Shown here: piece after piece, positions 46,716 to 54,462 of the stretch
Position numbering within the stretch: position 1 is the stretch's first letter
Layout of the letters: each line of letters opens with the position of its first letter
DNA from: Bradyrhizobium sp. CCGB01
GTDB lineage: Bacteria; Pseudomonadota; Alphaproteobacteria; Rhizobiales; Xanthobacteraceae
DNA length: 64,000 nucleotides
Assembly (NCBI RefSeq): GCF_024199795.1
Contig: NZ_JANADK010000001.1
Location: 2,604,001-2,668,000 of the forward strand
Direction of reading: 5' to 3'
Position numbers and translations under genes: made by a program
The notes under the pieces: generated by a model
What the model saw: the letters and a program-made list of their open reading frames with translations, nothing else
What the model was told of the DNA's origin: nothing
The model's database searches: none

Positions 46716-47717
46716 GTGAAGACCGCGATCACCGAACTGTTCGGCATCGAGCACCCCATCATCCAGGGCGGCATGCATTTCGTCGGCTTTGCCGAGCTCG
46801 CCGCCGCGGTCTCCAATGCCGGCGGGCTCGGCATCATCACCGGCCTGACGCAGAAGACGCCGGAGCTGCTCGCGAAGGAAATCGCGCGCTGCCGCGACAT
46901 GACCGACAAGCCGTTCGGCGTGAACCTCACGTTTCTGCCTACCTTCTCGGCCCCGCCCTATCCGGAATACATCGCGGCCATCGTCGAAGGTGGCATCAAG
47001 GCGGTGGAGACGGCGGGCCGCAGCCCGGAGCAGTACATGCCCGCGCTGAAGGCCGCCGGCATCAAGGTGATTCACAAATGCACCTCGGTCCGCCACTCGC
47101 TGAAGGCCGAGCGCATCGGCTGCGACGCCGTCAGCGTCGACGGCTTTGAGTGCGGCGGCCATCCCGGCGAGGACGACATCCCGAACATGATCCTGCTGCC
47201 GCGGGCGGCGGAGGAACTGAAGATTCCGTTCGTTGCCTCCGGCGGCATGGCCGACGGCCGCAGCCTCGTCGCGGCACTGTCGCTGGGCGCCGCCGGCATG
47301 AACATGGGCACGCGTTTCATCGCCACCAAGGAAGCGCCGGTGCATCAGAACGTGAAGAACGCGCTTGTTACGGCGACCGAGCTCGACACCCGCCTGATCA
47401 TGCGGAGCCTGCGCAACACCGAGCGCGTGCTGAAGAACGCCAATGTCGATCGCCTGCTCGAGATCGAGCACGAGAAGGGCGACAAGCTCACGATCGACGA
47501 CATCCACGATCAGGTCGCGGGCGTCTATCCCAGGATCATGCTGGACGGACAGATGGACTCGGGCGCCTGGAGCTGCGGCATGGTCGCGGGCCTCATCCGC
47601 GACATTCCCTCCTGCAAGGAACTCGTCGATCGCATCATGTCTGAGGCGGAACAGATCATCCGCAGCCGCCTGATGGGGTTCCTCGATGGGACAGGTGCGG
47701 CGCGAAAGGTCGCCTGA
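46716..47717 (+). CDS. Nitronate monooxygenase-family flavoprotein
   Basis: 333 residues from GTG 46716 (RBS GGGAGG). A TIM-barrel FMN protein: FGIEHPIIQGGMHFVGFAEL at the N-terminus, FGVNLTFLP, SVDGFECGGHPGEDD and ASGGMADGRSLVAAL are class II nitronate monooxygenase/2-nitropropane dioxygenase motifs, with the phosphate-binding GTRFIAT. It may oxidise nitronates or act as an enoyl reductase-like enzyme; the substrate is unknown. It forms an operon with the preceding SDR. Confidence 0.88.
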   Translation: MKTAITELFGIEHPIIQGGMHFVGFAELAAAVSNAGGLGIITGLTQKTPELLAKEIARCRDMTDKPFGVNLTFLPTFSAPPYPEYIAAIVEGGIKAVETAGRSPEQYMPALKAAGIKVIHKCTSVRHSLKAERIGCDAVSVDGFECGGHPGEDDIPNMILLPRAAEELKIPFVASGGMADGRSLVAALSLGAAGMNMGTRFIATKEAPVHQNVKNALVTATELDTRLIMRSLRNTERVLKNANVDRLLEIEHEKGDKLTIDDIHDQVAGVYPRIMLDGQMDSGAWSCGMVAGLIRDIPSCKELVDRIMSEAEQIIRSRLMGFLDGTGAARKVA

Positions 47718-47768
47718 CACCGTCAAACTTCTTAACCACGGCGGGAACTGCCCGCTGGAATTGCGCGC

Positions 47769-47820
47769 GACGCCTCCTAAATAGGGGTAAATTACCCCTT
47801 AATCAATTTCAGGAGGCGTC
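47769..47820 (+). promoter_or_regulatory. Nested hairpin burying the ribosome site of 47822
   Basis: Outer arms GACGCCTCCT (47769-47778) and AGGAGGCGTC (47811-47820) are perfectly complementary; the right arm is the Shine-Dalgarno itself. Inside lies AGGGGTAA-A-TTACCCCT (47783-47799). Pairing would block translation, suggesting an RNA thermometer or a translational switch; the inner dyad may alternatively be a DNA operator. Confidence 0.65.
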
Positions 47821-47821
47821 C

Positions 47822-48241
47822 GTGGTCCTGAAGAGCGTTCCTTTTGCAGTTGCCATTGCCCTCGTGCTCGCATGGGGCGGCATCGCGCGCGCTGACGACT
47901 ACAAGCCCGACGAATATCTCGGCCTCGATCTCTCCAAGGCGGTGCTGTCGCCGAAGCGGCTCGGGCCCGAGACGCAATTCGCTCCTGTCGCGTTGGAGGC
48001 GAAGGGTGGCAACGAGGCGCAGGCCCGCGCCGAGCCGATCGATGTGCCGAAGAAGGTCGCCGTCGAACGCGTGCATGTGGCGGAGCCGAAGGTCGCGCAT
48101 GCCAGGAACGCCCAGCCGCGCGGCGCTGCCCGCGCCAAGCTCGCGCATCGCCACGGCAATCCGCTGGACGCGCAGGCGAGGGATACCCGCATCCAGACCT
48201 GGCCCTGCCGCTCCGGCGGCATCTGCAACTGGCAGCGCTAG
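47822..48241 (+). CDS. Secreted hypothetical protein
   Basis: 139 residues from GTG 47822. Signal peptide ~1-25 (AIALVLAWGGIARA), then YKPDEYLGLDLSKAVLSPKR, an Ala/Arg-rich low-complexity middle, and a C-terminal WPCRSGGICNW motif with two Cys. Similar small exported proteins are recalled from Bradyrhizobium genomes. Its ribosome site is sequestered in a hairpin (see 47769). Confidence 0.75.
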   Translation: MVLKSVPFAVAIALVLAWGGIARADDYKPDEYLGLDLSKAVLSPKRLGPETQFAPVALEAKGGNEAQARAEPIDVPKKVAVERVHVAEPKVAHARNAQPRGAARAKLAHRHGNPLDAQARDTRIQTWPCRSGGICNWQR

Positions 48242-48360
48242 CCCGGCCTGTCCGCGTCATCCGCGCGTCGTAAAACCGTCGGCGCGGAGTCAAAAAACCA
48301 TAAGGGTAGGAGTCAAGGAGCGCAGGCACCTTCCGTCGCGATTCGACGAAGGTTTCCTGA

Positions 48361-49935
48361 ATGGCAACGCTCCGCGCCTCGCGCGCATGGACCCGGCGGC
48401 AGTTCCTGGTCCGCTCGACTTCAAGTCTCGCCGTATCCACGCTCGGCACACTCGCAAAGCCATCCATCAGCCGCGCCGCCGATCGCCCGCAGATCGCGGG
48501 CGGTATCCAGTCCGGCGACGTCTCGGATGGATCGGCCGTGGTCTGGGCGCGCGCCGACCGGCCCGCGCGGATGCAGGTGGAGTATTCGACCGTCGAGAGC
48601 TTCAAGACCATCATTGCATCCGCATCGCGCGACGCGCTGCCCGATGCCGACTTCACTGCAAAGCTGCTGCTGAACGATCTGCCGCCCGGGCAGGACATCT
48701 TCTATCGCGTGCGCTTCGACGACATCGCGAGCGGCATTGCCGGCGAAAGCCGTGTCGGCCATTTCCGCACCGCGCCGGCAGCGAGCCAGTCGATCTCGTT
48801 CGTGTGGTCGGGCGACGTCGCCGGGCAGGGCTGGGGCATCGACATCTCGCGCGGCGGCTATCGCAGCTATCGCACCATGCGCGACAATCGCCCGGACTTC
48901 TTCATCCACTCCGGCGACCACATCTACGCCGACTGCACGATCCCTTCCGAACAGAAGCTGCCGAACGGCGAGACCTGGCGCAATCTGGTGACTGAGGAAA
49001 AGGCCGAGGTCGCGCATACGCTGGCGCAGTTCCGCGGCAACTACAAATACAATCATCTCGACGAGCATTTTCGCGCGTTCCACGCGGACGTCCCGATGTT
49101 CGCGCAGTGGGACGACCACGAGGTCACCAACGACTGGTCGCCCACCGGCAGCTATGACGAGGCCGGCTATGAGGATGACGGCACCCCGCGCCTCGTCTCA
49201 CGCGCCCGCCGCGCCTTCTTCGACTTCATGCCGATCCGCGACATCGGCGCGCGGCAGGGCCGGGTCTATCGCAAGATCGCCTACGGTCCGCTGCTCGATG
49301 TCTTCATGATCGACATGCGCAGCTACCGCGACGACAGCTGGAACAAGGGCGACGATCACCGCGGCTGGATCTTGGGTACCGAGCAACTCGCCTGGCTGAA
49401 GCGCGAGCTCGCCGGCTCGCGCGCGACCTGGAAGGTGATCGCGGCCGACCTGCCGATCGGCCTCGTGAGCCTGGATGCCGTCGCGCTCGGTAATGGCCAG
49501 CCGGACCGGCGCGAGCATGAGATCGCCGATCTCCTCGCCTCGATCAAGAGCGCCGGCATCCGCAACATCGTCTGGCTCACCGCCGACATGCACTACACCG
49601 CCGCGCACTACTACGATCCGAACAAGGCGCAATTCCAGGATTTTGAGCCGTTCTGGGAGTTCGTCTCCGGCCCGCTGCATGCCGGCACCTGGGGACCGGG
49701 CGAGCTCGACGACACCTTTGGCCCGGTCGCGATGTACCAGAACGGGTGCAGCGAAGCGCAGGGCGAGAATCTGGCGCCGTGCTTCGGCCTGCAGTTCTTC
49801 GGCCGCGTCGACATCGACGGCCGCAGCGGCGTCATGACGGTGACCTTGAAAGACGTCGACAATCGCGACCTCTGGTCGGTCGACATCGTGCCGCACCCGC
49901 AGGCCCGGCCGGCCGTGGTCGCGCAGCATTCCTAG
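48361..49935 (+). CDS. phoD: Alkaline phosphatase D, Tat-exported
   Basis: 524 residues. A twin-arginine signal (SRAWTRRQFLVRSTSS) precedes a PhoD domain: N-terminal beta-sandwich (GIQSGDVSDGSAVVWARADR), then the metallophosphoesterase core with HSGDHIYADC, AQWDDHEVTNDWSP and WLTADMHYTAA providing Fe/Ca ligands. It hydrolyses phosphate mono- and diesters in the periplasm during phosphate limitation. No Pho box was recognised. Its last four bases overlap a convergent small gene. Confidence 0.92.
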   Translation: MATLRASRAWTRRQFLVRSTSSLAVSTLGTLAKPSISRAADRPQIAGGIQSGDVSDGSAVVWARADRPARMQVEYSTVESFKTIIASASRDALPDADFTAKLLLNDLPPGQDIFYRVRFDDIASGIAGESRVGHFRTAPAASQSISFVWSGDVAGQGWGIDISRGGYRSYRTMRDNRPDFFIHSGDHIYADCTIPSEQKLPNGETWRNLVTEEKAEVAHTLAQFRGNYKYNHLDEHFRAFHADVPMFAQWDDHEVTNDWSPTGSYDEAGYEDDGTPRLVSRARRAFFDFMPIRDIGARQGRVYRKIAYGPLLDVFMIDMRSYRDDSWNKGDDHRGWILGTEQLAWLKRELAGSRATWKVIAADLPIGLVSLDAVALGNGQPDRREHEIADLLASIKSAGIRNIVWLTADMHYTAAHYYDPNKAQFQDFEPFWEFVSGPLHAGTWGPGELDDTFGPVAMYQNGCSEAQGENLAPCFGLQFFGRVDIDGRSGVMTVTLKDVDNRDLWSVDIVPHPQARPAVVAQHS

Positions 49936-50153
49936 GGCATACGCAGGCCAATGCCGCCGCGCACGGGCCGGGGAGCGGTTTGCGGAGCTTCGGCGCGCGC
50001 ATTCATCCAAGGCGGCATCTGCGGTGCGGTCGGTTGCCGGACAAAGAATTCCCCTTGCTTGGGCGAGCCAGTATAGGCGAAGCCGTCGGCCCGCGCCGAT
50101 GCGGCGCTGGCGAGGGCGGCTGCCAGAGCCGTGATGGTCAAGATCGTTTTCAT
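49932..50153 (-). CDS. Small secreted hypothetical protein
   Basis: 73 residues: signal peptide (1-22, LAAALASAASARA) then a Pro/Ala/Gln-rich tail (TGSPKQGEFFVRQPTAPQMP). A pattern I recall in Bradyrhizobium exported peptides. Convergent with and overlapping phoD by 4 bp. Confidence 0.7.
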   Translation of the reverse strand: MKTILTITALAAALASAASARADGFAYTGSPKQGEFFVRQPTAPQMPPWMNARAEAPQTAPRPVRGGIGLRMP

Positions 50154-50410
50154 GGTCGTCTCCGTGTCGCGCGCGGCCAGAATGACCGCGATGATGGGAT
50201 GCTGACAGGAGAGGGCGCTGATCTGAAATGCCGTTTGGCTGTCGCGGCGATACCCGTCGGCTATCTCGCTAACCCGATCTTGATTGGCCGCCCCGCGCCT
50301 CCCGCGCTATACTGTCTGCTCCCGCCATCTCTTTTCCATCACCGAAGAGTCTGTTCCCGCGGCCTCACCGCGTGCATCCGGCGGGCTGAAATATCTCAGG
50401 AGCCTGTTTC

Positions 50411-51229
50411 ATGGACAATCTGAAGACACAGGGCATCAGCATGCCCAAGCTCGGCCTCGGCACCTTCCGCTTGCAGGGCGATGCCTGCCGCGCCGCGGTC
50501 GAGAGCGCACTCTCGATCGGCTATCGCCACATCGACACCGCCGAGATGTACGCCAATGAGGAGCCGATCGGTGCCGCGCTCGCAGCGGCCCGCCTGCCGC
50601 GCGCCGAGCTGCATGTCACGACAAAGGTCTGGCACGAGAACCTCAGCCCCGACGCGATCCGTCGCGCCTTCGATGCCAGCCTGCAGAAGTTGAGGCTCGA
50701 TCATGTCGACCTCTATCTCGTGCACTGGCCGTCCAAGGCCGCGAACTGGGGCGCCGTGTTCGAGACCCTGATGAAGCTGAAGGAGGAGCGGCGCACGCGG
50801 GCGATTGGCGTTGCCAATTTCAATACGGCGCTGCTCAGGACCGTGGTCGAGGACATCAAGGCGCCGATCGCCTGCAACCAGATCGAATATCACGCCATGC
50901 TCGATCAATCGAAGGTGCTGGCCTATCTCAACGCCAGGTCGATCCCGCTGGTCGCCTATTGCCCGCTCGCGCAGGGGCGGATTGCATCAGATCCGGTGCT
51001 GGCCGAGATCGGCGCCAGGCACAACGCGACTGCGGCTCAGATCGCGCTGAAATGGCTGCTCGACCAAAACGGCGTCGCTGCGATCCCGAAGGCCTCGCGC
51101 CGCGAAAGCCAGCAGGCCAATCTCGACGCGCTGAAGATCACGCTCGACGATGCCGACCGCAAGAAGATCGCGGCGCTGCCGAAGGACAGGCGTTGCGTCA
51201 ATCCCGGCTTTGCGCCGGCGTGGGATTAG
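50411..51229 (+). CDS. Aldo-keto reductase, DkgA/B-like
   Basis: 272 residues, a monomeric (beta/alpha)8 NADPH oxidoreductase. Catalytic tetrad D42, Y47, K72 and H105 are all present (HIDTAEMYANE, TTKVWHENL, VDLYLVHWP), and the C-terminal cofactor motif is AIPKASRRESQQANLDA. The short length fits 2,5-diketo-D-gluconate reductase-type enzymes, with broad activity on aldehydes such as methylglyoxal. ATG 50411 follows CAGGAG. A terminator follows at 51258. Confidence 0.9.
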   Translation: MDNLKTQGISMPKLGLGTFRLQGDACRAAVESALSIGYRHIDTAEMYANEEPIGAALAAARLPRAELHVTTKVWHENLSPDAIRRAFDASLQKLRLDHVDLYLVHWPSKAANWGAVFETLMKLKEERRTRAIGVANFNTALLRTVVEDIKAPIACNQIEYHAMLDQSKVLAYLNARSIPLVAYCPLAQGRIASDPVLAEIGARHNATAAQIALKWLLDQNGVAAIPKASRRESQQANLDALKITLDDADRKKIAALPKDRRCVNPGFAPAWD

Positions 51230-51257
51230 TCTTGTCTGATGTTTCGAACACGCAAAG

Positions 51258-51283
51258 AAATGGCCCCGCGAGGGGCCATTTCC
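51258..51283 (+). terminator. Rho-independent terminator after the AKR gene
   Basis: AAATGGCCCC-GCGA-GGGGCCATTT, a perfect 10-bp stem with a tetraloop. It separates convergent genes and may act both ways. Confidence 0.8.
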
Positions 51284-51298
51284 GTGTTGCGTTGCGCG

Positions 51299-51526
51299 TT
51301 AGTCCCAGTGGTGACGGTGGCTGCGCTTGATCACCACGACCTTGTTGTCGCGATGATGCCAACCGCGATGCCAGCCGTGATCGCGATGCATGCCGTATTC
51401 GGCGCGGGCGCCGTACGGGCCGTGATGATAACCATGCTTGATCACCACCGTCTCCGCACTTGCCAGCGTCGGCGCAGCGATCACGAGCGCACCCAGAGCC
51501 GCAACCACATAACCAACCTTCTTCAT
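51299..51526 (-). CDS. Secreted His-rich small protein
   Basis: 75 residues from ATG 51526 (RBS GGAGGA). Signal peptide 1-24 (ALGALVIAAPTLASA), mature part rich in His, Arg and Gly (HGYHHGPYGARAEYGMHRDH, HRGWHH), which could bind Ni, Zn or Cu. Preceded by an exact EcfG promoter. Confidence 0.75.
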   Translation of the reverse strand: MKKVGYVVAALGALVIAAPTLASAETVVIKHGYHHGPYGARAEYGMHRDHGWHRGWHHRDNKVVVIKRSHRHHWD

Positions 51527-51556
51527 GCTGTCCTCCTCCAATTCAATGCAAATGAG

Positions 51557-51581
51557 AACGGCGCATGCGTGTGAACGTTCC
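51557..51581 (-). promoter_or_regulatory. EcfG promoter (exact GGAAC-N16-CGTT)
   Basis: Exact minus-strand consensus 30 nt before the start of the His-rich protein gene. Confidence 0.65.
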
Positions 51582-51622
51582 GGAGAAAATGGAGGAGATT
51601 TCTGAACGGATGTTCAGGGTGG

Positions 51623-52075
51623 TTAATCGCAGCGTTGCTGTGAAGGCGTCGGCGCGCCCGTCGCGACGTACTTGCCGTCCTTGATGGTGTACACACCGCG
51701 CTCGCTGCGATTGTAGATCGCGCGCAAGCTGCCTTGCTCGGACAGCAGCAGGCCGTATTCACGCGTCTGCCGTAGCGAGGGGAAGTAAACCATCACATTG
51801 AGCAGGCCTCCGGCATCGACCGTGGCGGACACCACTTCGTTCTCGTCCTTGGCTTCGCCGAAATCGCGCCGGTACATCACCCGGCCGTCCTTGCGGATCT
51901 CGTAAGTCAGGAGCGAGCCCTTGTCGCGGTCCGGCCGGGCCGCGCAATCGATCGCCCATGAGCCGAGCAGGCCCCATTGCTCGACCGTCGCCGCGAGCGT
52001 CTCGGCGCCGGCCGCCGGCGCGAACGCAATCCACAGCGATGCCGCCGTGATCCAGCGGCTCAAACAACGTGTCAT
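51623..52075 (-). CDS. Secreted hypothetical protein
   Basis: 150 residues from ATG 52075; an in-frame ATG at 52117 would add 14. Signal peptide (TAASLWIAFAPAAGA), then a beta-rich domain opening LLGSWAIDCAARPDRDKGSL and continuing TYEIRKDGRVMYRRDFGEAK, a pattern of exported calycin-like or lipocalin-like proteins. Cys residues in IDCAARP and the terminal QQRCD could form a disulfide. Function unknown. Confidence 0.72.
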   Translation of the reverse strand: MTRCLSRWITAASLWIAFAPAAGAETLAATVEQWGLLGSWAIDCAARPDRDKGSLLTYEIRKDGRVMYRRDFGEAKDENEVVSATVDAGGLLNVMVYFPSLRQTREYGLLLSEQGSLRAIYNRSERGVYTIKDGKYVATGAPTPSQQRCD

Positions 52076-52199
52076 CTCCTGAAAAACCCCGCCTCGAAGA
52101 ATTCCAAAGTGTAGCATCCCGTTCGCGATCGTCCACGCCAGCTACCAATCGCGCGCGAATTTGATCCGCGTCAATGAGGTCGGTCATATCAAGGCTAGG

Positions 52200-52505
52200 A
52201 TGGCGCTCCCGAAGGCGAAATTGGATAGACCGATGCTGAATCAAGTCATGGATTTCGCGGGCGAGGTGCTGCCGGGGAGCTGCGCCGCGCCGCCTTATTC
52301 CGAGACGGCGTTTCTGGCCGAGCTGGGCGAGCGCTTGAGGTCCTCGCGCGCGCGTTGCGAGCTGTCGCGCCGGGAGCTGGCCCGCCGGTCCGGGATTTCC
52401 GAGCGCTACATTGCCCAGATCGAGGCCGGCAAGGGCAACGTCTCGATCGTGCTGTTGCTGCGGCTGGCCTCCGCGATCCATAGCAGCCAGCCACAGGTCG
52501 CCTGA
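52200..52505 (+). CDS. Short BoxR/XRE-like HTH regulator
   Basis: 101 residues from ATG 52200. Residues 40-95 form an XRE helix-turn-helix (FLAELGERLRSSRARCELSR, ELARRSGISERYIAQIEAGK, NVSIVLLLRLASAI) very close to the HTH of BoxR/BzdR benzoyl-CoA regulators. The shikimate-kinase-like ligand domain of those proteins is absent; the frame stops right after the HTH. It may be a natural HTH-only form or a truncation. It is convergent with an aminotransferase gene. Confidence 0.75.
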   Translation: MALPKAKLDRPMLNQVMDFAGEVLPGSCAAPPYSETAFLAELGERLRSSRARCELSRRELARRSGISERYIAQIEAGKGNVSIVLLLRLASAIHSSQPQVA

Positions 52506-52509
52506 AGCC

Positions 52510-53742
52510 CTAGGCCCGCTTCTCCACGTTCGCGCTGCGGGCCGGCACGCCGAACTCCTTGCGGCAGACCTCGGCCAGCACGGCGACGCCCTCGCGGATC
52601 TGCTGATGCGAGGGGCTTGCAAAGCACAGTCTCAGACGCGAGCTGGAATGCGTCTTGTTGGTCGACCATTCCGGTCCCGGATTGATCGAGACGCCTGCGG
52701 CGAGCGCGGCCTGATACAGTTTCAGCGTATCAACCTGGTCGGGCAGCTTCACCCAGAGGAAGATGCCGCCCTTCGGCTCCTCGAACTCCGCCGCTGTCCC
52801 GAACTGCTCGTTGAGGGCCTCCATCAGCGTGTCGAGCTTGGTGCGCAGCGCCTTCGTCAGTGCCGGCACGTGGGTCGCAAAATGCGGCTTGCAGTAGGCG
52901 GCCAGCACCATCTGCTCCAGCGCGCCCGAGCCGGCATCCGTCTTCAGCGCCAGCATCCGCGACATCACATCCCAGGGCGCGGCGATGAAGCCGACGCGCA
53001 GTGCCGGCGCGATCGACTTGGAGAACGAGCCGATGTGGATCACGCCGCCGTTCGGGCTCATCGCGTAGATCGCCGGCGGCCGCTGTCCCGACCAGACGAG
53101 ATCGGCATAGCAATCGTCCTCGAAGATGGGCACGCCGTATTCCGCCGACAGCCGCAGCAACTCGGCGCGCCGGCTCTCCGGCATGATGCTGCCGGTCGGG
53201 TTCTGCACGGTCGGGATGGTGTAGATGTATTTGGGACGGATGCCGCGGCCCTTGAGGTCGGCCAGCGTCGAGGCCAGCACATCCATGCGCATGCCGTCCT
53301 TGTCGAGGGGGACGCCTGCTACATTGACCCCGAGCCGCGCCAGGCGGGTCAACGAACCCTGATAGCTGTCCTGCTCGAAGATCACGGTATCGCCGCGCGT
53401 CAGCAGCGTCGCGTTGACGAGGTCGAGCGCCTGGAGCGAGCCCGAGACGATCATGAGATCGTCGACCGTGCAGTTGATGCCGGCATCGCGCTTCAGTTTT
53501 GTCACCAGGAATTCGCGCAAGGGCAGGTAGCCCTGGGGGCCATGCGCCAGCCCGTAAGTGGCGAGCGAGCGGCCCTCGCGTTGCAGGGCCTGGTTGGTCG
53601 CCTCGATCAGGCCATCGAGCGGCAGTTGCTCGGAATCGTTGTTGCCGCCGACGAAGCTGTACTTGGCAAGGCCCGTCCAGCGCGCAGAAGGGGCCGGCAG
53701 CCCTGCGGGAAACAGGGGCGCGAAATCGAAGCTGGACGTCAT
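52510..53742 (-). CDS. PLP-dependent aminotransferase, 2-aminoadipate type
   Basis: 410 residues, fold type I. The order YGLAHGPQGYLPLREFLVTK, VSGSLQALDLVNATLL, PTVQNPTGSIMP, FEDDCYADLVW and the PLP lysine in GSFSKSIAPALRVGF matches the LysN/2-aminoadipate or aromatic/branched-chain transaminase group (also seen as the MocR catalytic half, but no HTH is fused here). It interconverts an amino acid and its 2-oxo acid with 2-oxoglutarate; the exact substrate cannot be fixed. Confidence 0.9.
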   Translation of the reverse strand: MTSSFDFAPLFPAGLPAPSARWTGLAKYSFVGGNNDSEQLPLDGLIEATNQALQREGRSLATYGLAHGPQGYLPLREFLVTKLKRDAGINCTVDDLMIVSGSLQALDLVNATLLTRGDTVIFEQDSYQGSLTRLARLGVNVAGVPLDKDGMRMDVLASTLADLKGRGIRPKYIYTIPTVQNPTGSIMPESRRAELLRLSAEYGVPIFEDDCYADLVWSGQRPPAIYAMSPNGGVIHIGSFSKSIAPALRVGFIAAPWDVMSRMLALKTDAGSGALEQMVLAAYCKPHFATHVPALTKALRTKLDTLMEALNEQFGTAAEFEEPKGGIFLWVKLPDQVDTLKLYQAALAAGVSINPGPEWSTNKTHSSSRLRLCFASPSHQQIREGVAVLAEVCRKEFGVPARSANVEKRA

Positions 53743-53867
53743 GGGGGCGTTCCTCGTTTCTGTTCTTGTTGAGCGGCCAGCGTTGCACCGACCCGCTTGT
53801 TTTCTTTCTCGCGGGCCGCCCGGGTGGGCGGCCTTGCTTCTTGCCGGCCGTCCTGGTCGGACGGGCC

Positions 53868-54425
53868 TTACTTCTTACCGACCGTCCTGGTCGGACGGCC
53901 CTGGCTGATGAAAGCGTAATGCGCATTGGCGACGCCGCCAACCATCAAGGCCTCGACCACCGGCTCGGCGATCTCACTGGTCGCGGCCCAATCGACGAGG
54001 AAGTTGGCCCCGGTCCCGCCCCGCACGTCGTCGGTCGGAATGAAGATCGAGACCGTGGCCAGAGGCTTCAGCGCCACCTGAGCCTTCAGGTAGGTCTCGA
54101 CCTGCTTGCCTGTGGTGTCGAAATAGGCGATGCGTTTAACGACCAGCGGCTGGGTCTCGGAGGCGTTGTGCACACTCAGCGTCACCGAGAAGTCGACACG
54201 CAGCTTTCCCTGGCTCATCGCGACGCTGGAATAGGCGGGCACGTAGAACCCGCCGGAGACGGCAAGTTCCTCCTTTGGCAGCGCGGTGAGCGAATCGGCA
54301 AAGTTTTGTTCGATATTGACCTTGGATTGAGCGGCTGCGGGCACGGCATAGGCAAGGGGGCATAACAGCATTGCTGCCAACAGCCCCTTCCGCGTGTGAC
54401 GAATTGCTCGCTTGCCGCACCGCAA
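53868..54425 (-). CDS. Exported DUF3124 protein
   Basis: 185 residues from TTG 54425; ATG 54464 is possible but would overlap the divergent antiporter start. Signal peptide (LLAAMLLCPLAYAVPAAAQ), then a DUF3124-like beta domain (GGFYVPAYSSVAMSQGKLRV, LSVHNASETQPLVVKRIAYF, SIFIPTDDVRGGTGANFLVD). It shares a short divergent promoter with a KefB-like antiporter, suggesting linked regulation. Role unknown. Confidence 0.8.
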   Translation of the reverse strand: MRCGKRAIRHTRKGLLAAMLLCPLAYAVPAAAQSKVNIEQNFADSLTALPKEELAVSGGFYVPAYSSVAMSQGKLRVDFSVTLSVHNASETQPLVVKRIAYFDTTGKQVETYLKAQVALKPLATVSIFIPTDDVRGGTGANFLVDWAATSEIAEPVVEALMVGGVANAHYAFISQGRPTRTVGKK

Positions 54426-54462
54426 CCCGTCTCTAGGGTGCGGCAAAACGGACCAATTTGGC

